From NCBI GenBank assembly GCA_029204225.1, contig CM055107.1, forward strand, positions 48,858,550-48,900,545: 41,996 bases of DNA. The letters are read 5' to 3'. Both the position numbers and the translations under genes were made by a program. Every line of letters begins with the position of its first letter. The first letter of the stretch is position 1. The notes below the pieces were generated by a model. That model was not told where the DNA came from. It searched no databases and saw only the letters and a program-made list of their open reading frames with translations. This DNA is from Diphasiastrum complanatum (Eukaryota; Streptophyta; Lycopodiopsida; Lycopodiales; Lycopodiaceae). Positions 41,441 to 41,996 of this stretch are shown here, one piece after another.

Positions 41441-41996
41441 TTTTAAATGAATAACATAATGCTCTCAATGTGTTAAAATATAATGTAGGTAGATTTTTTT
41501 CTTTGAGAGATTCATGAAAGTTTTGAAAGATTTTGTCCGTCGTCATAAGGCAAGTCCAAAGGGATAGGTTAGTGCAGGAATCTATGTTTATGTTATTGAA
41601 GTTTTGCTTTAGATAGATCCATCCCCTCCACGAATATGGAATGATGAGGAAAGCAATGTGGTAAAAGGTGAAAAGCCTCAAGGAATGGGTAGTCTTTAAA
41701 ATGGACACCTATTTTAAAAAAAAAAAAATTCAACCTTCATGCCCTATAAGTAGAGCTATTTATTTGAAACTTTCCCACTATGACAAGGAGTTTTTCGCCA
41801 TTACAAGCCCCAACAGAGACTTGTATAAATTATTGTCCAGCTGAAGTATGGGACAAGAAACATCATCAGACAGTTGTGCTAGGAGAGAGCTTAACATCTC
41901 TAAGTTGAATTAGGACAAGGCTAAGAAAGGTTTGCCTTGAAGAGCCTATGTTACTACAAAATATTGACTTTACCTATTACATCGTTAAGGTGACCT
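41441..41996. other. No recognisable gene
   Basis: AT-rich with an A-run near 41718-41729. The minus-strand ORF at 41418-41708 is not recognised. It may be further decayed transposon sequence. Confidence 0.35.

Overview
This window is plant nuclear DNA from a repeat-rich genome. It holds Ty1/copia and Ty3/gypsy retrotransposons primed by plant-type tRNA sites, CACTA (En/Spm) transposons, MITEs, one alpha-expansin-like gene, a PIF-type bHLH transcription factor remnant and a degenerate plant telomere-like tract. I see no intact cellular gene: every recognisable reading frame carries frameshifts or stops. The species cannot be named from the sequence.

Layout. 1-1080: 5' leader and LTR of a minus-strand copia element that runs off the left edge. 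1737-4154: minus-strand gypsy pol remnant (RNase H tail, integrase), split by a 994-bp solo LTR with a 5-bp target duplication. 4151-4350: GT/GA microsatellites. 4498-5832: decayed unknown ORF. 5833-11828: complete minus-strand copia element with both LTRs, PBS, PPT and target duplication, inserted at the very edge of a 368-bp MITE (11836-12203). 12631-14738: gag/protease-like retroelement remnant with an altered protease active site and a 192-bp in-frame tandem duplication.

16804-23870 is the most structured region: a 7.07-kb CACTA-like transposon with 30-bp terminal inverted repeats beginning CACAA (not CACTA), a 3-bp target duplication, clusters of the palindrome TGCCACGCGTGGCA at both ends and in the middle, a minus-strand TNPA/Transposase_24-like gene with introns, a plus-strand TNP2 gene, and a copia-type LTR lodged between them. 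It sits inside an older minus-strand CACTA whose TNP2 pieces lie on the right (24027-24866) and whose DUF4216-like piece lies on the left (16530-16722).

24905-25185: gypsy integrase C-terminus (minus). 26928-28060: gypsy pre-RT/RT remnant (plus), followed by a long LTR-like region with a PBS-like site (about 28075-30974) and a gag remnant (31526-31807), so the order is pol-LTR-gag. 32771-33979: three-exon alpha-expansin pseudogene. 34573-34853: telomere-like tract. 35037-35282: copia pre-integrase remnant. 35690-37970: bHLH (PIF-like) remnant. 38757-40008: copia-type LTR sequences with a PBS. 40070-41440: a repeat array and a TNP2 remnant interrupted by a hAT-type MITE.

The genes do not form a pathway. 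The story is layered transposition. A recurring theme is G-box-like palindromes: CACACGTGTG in several copia LTRs and CACGCGTG/CACGTG cores in the CACTA subterminal repeats.
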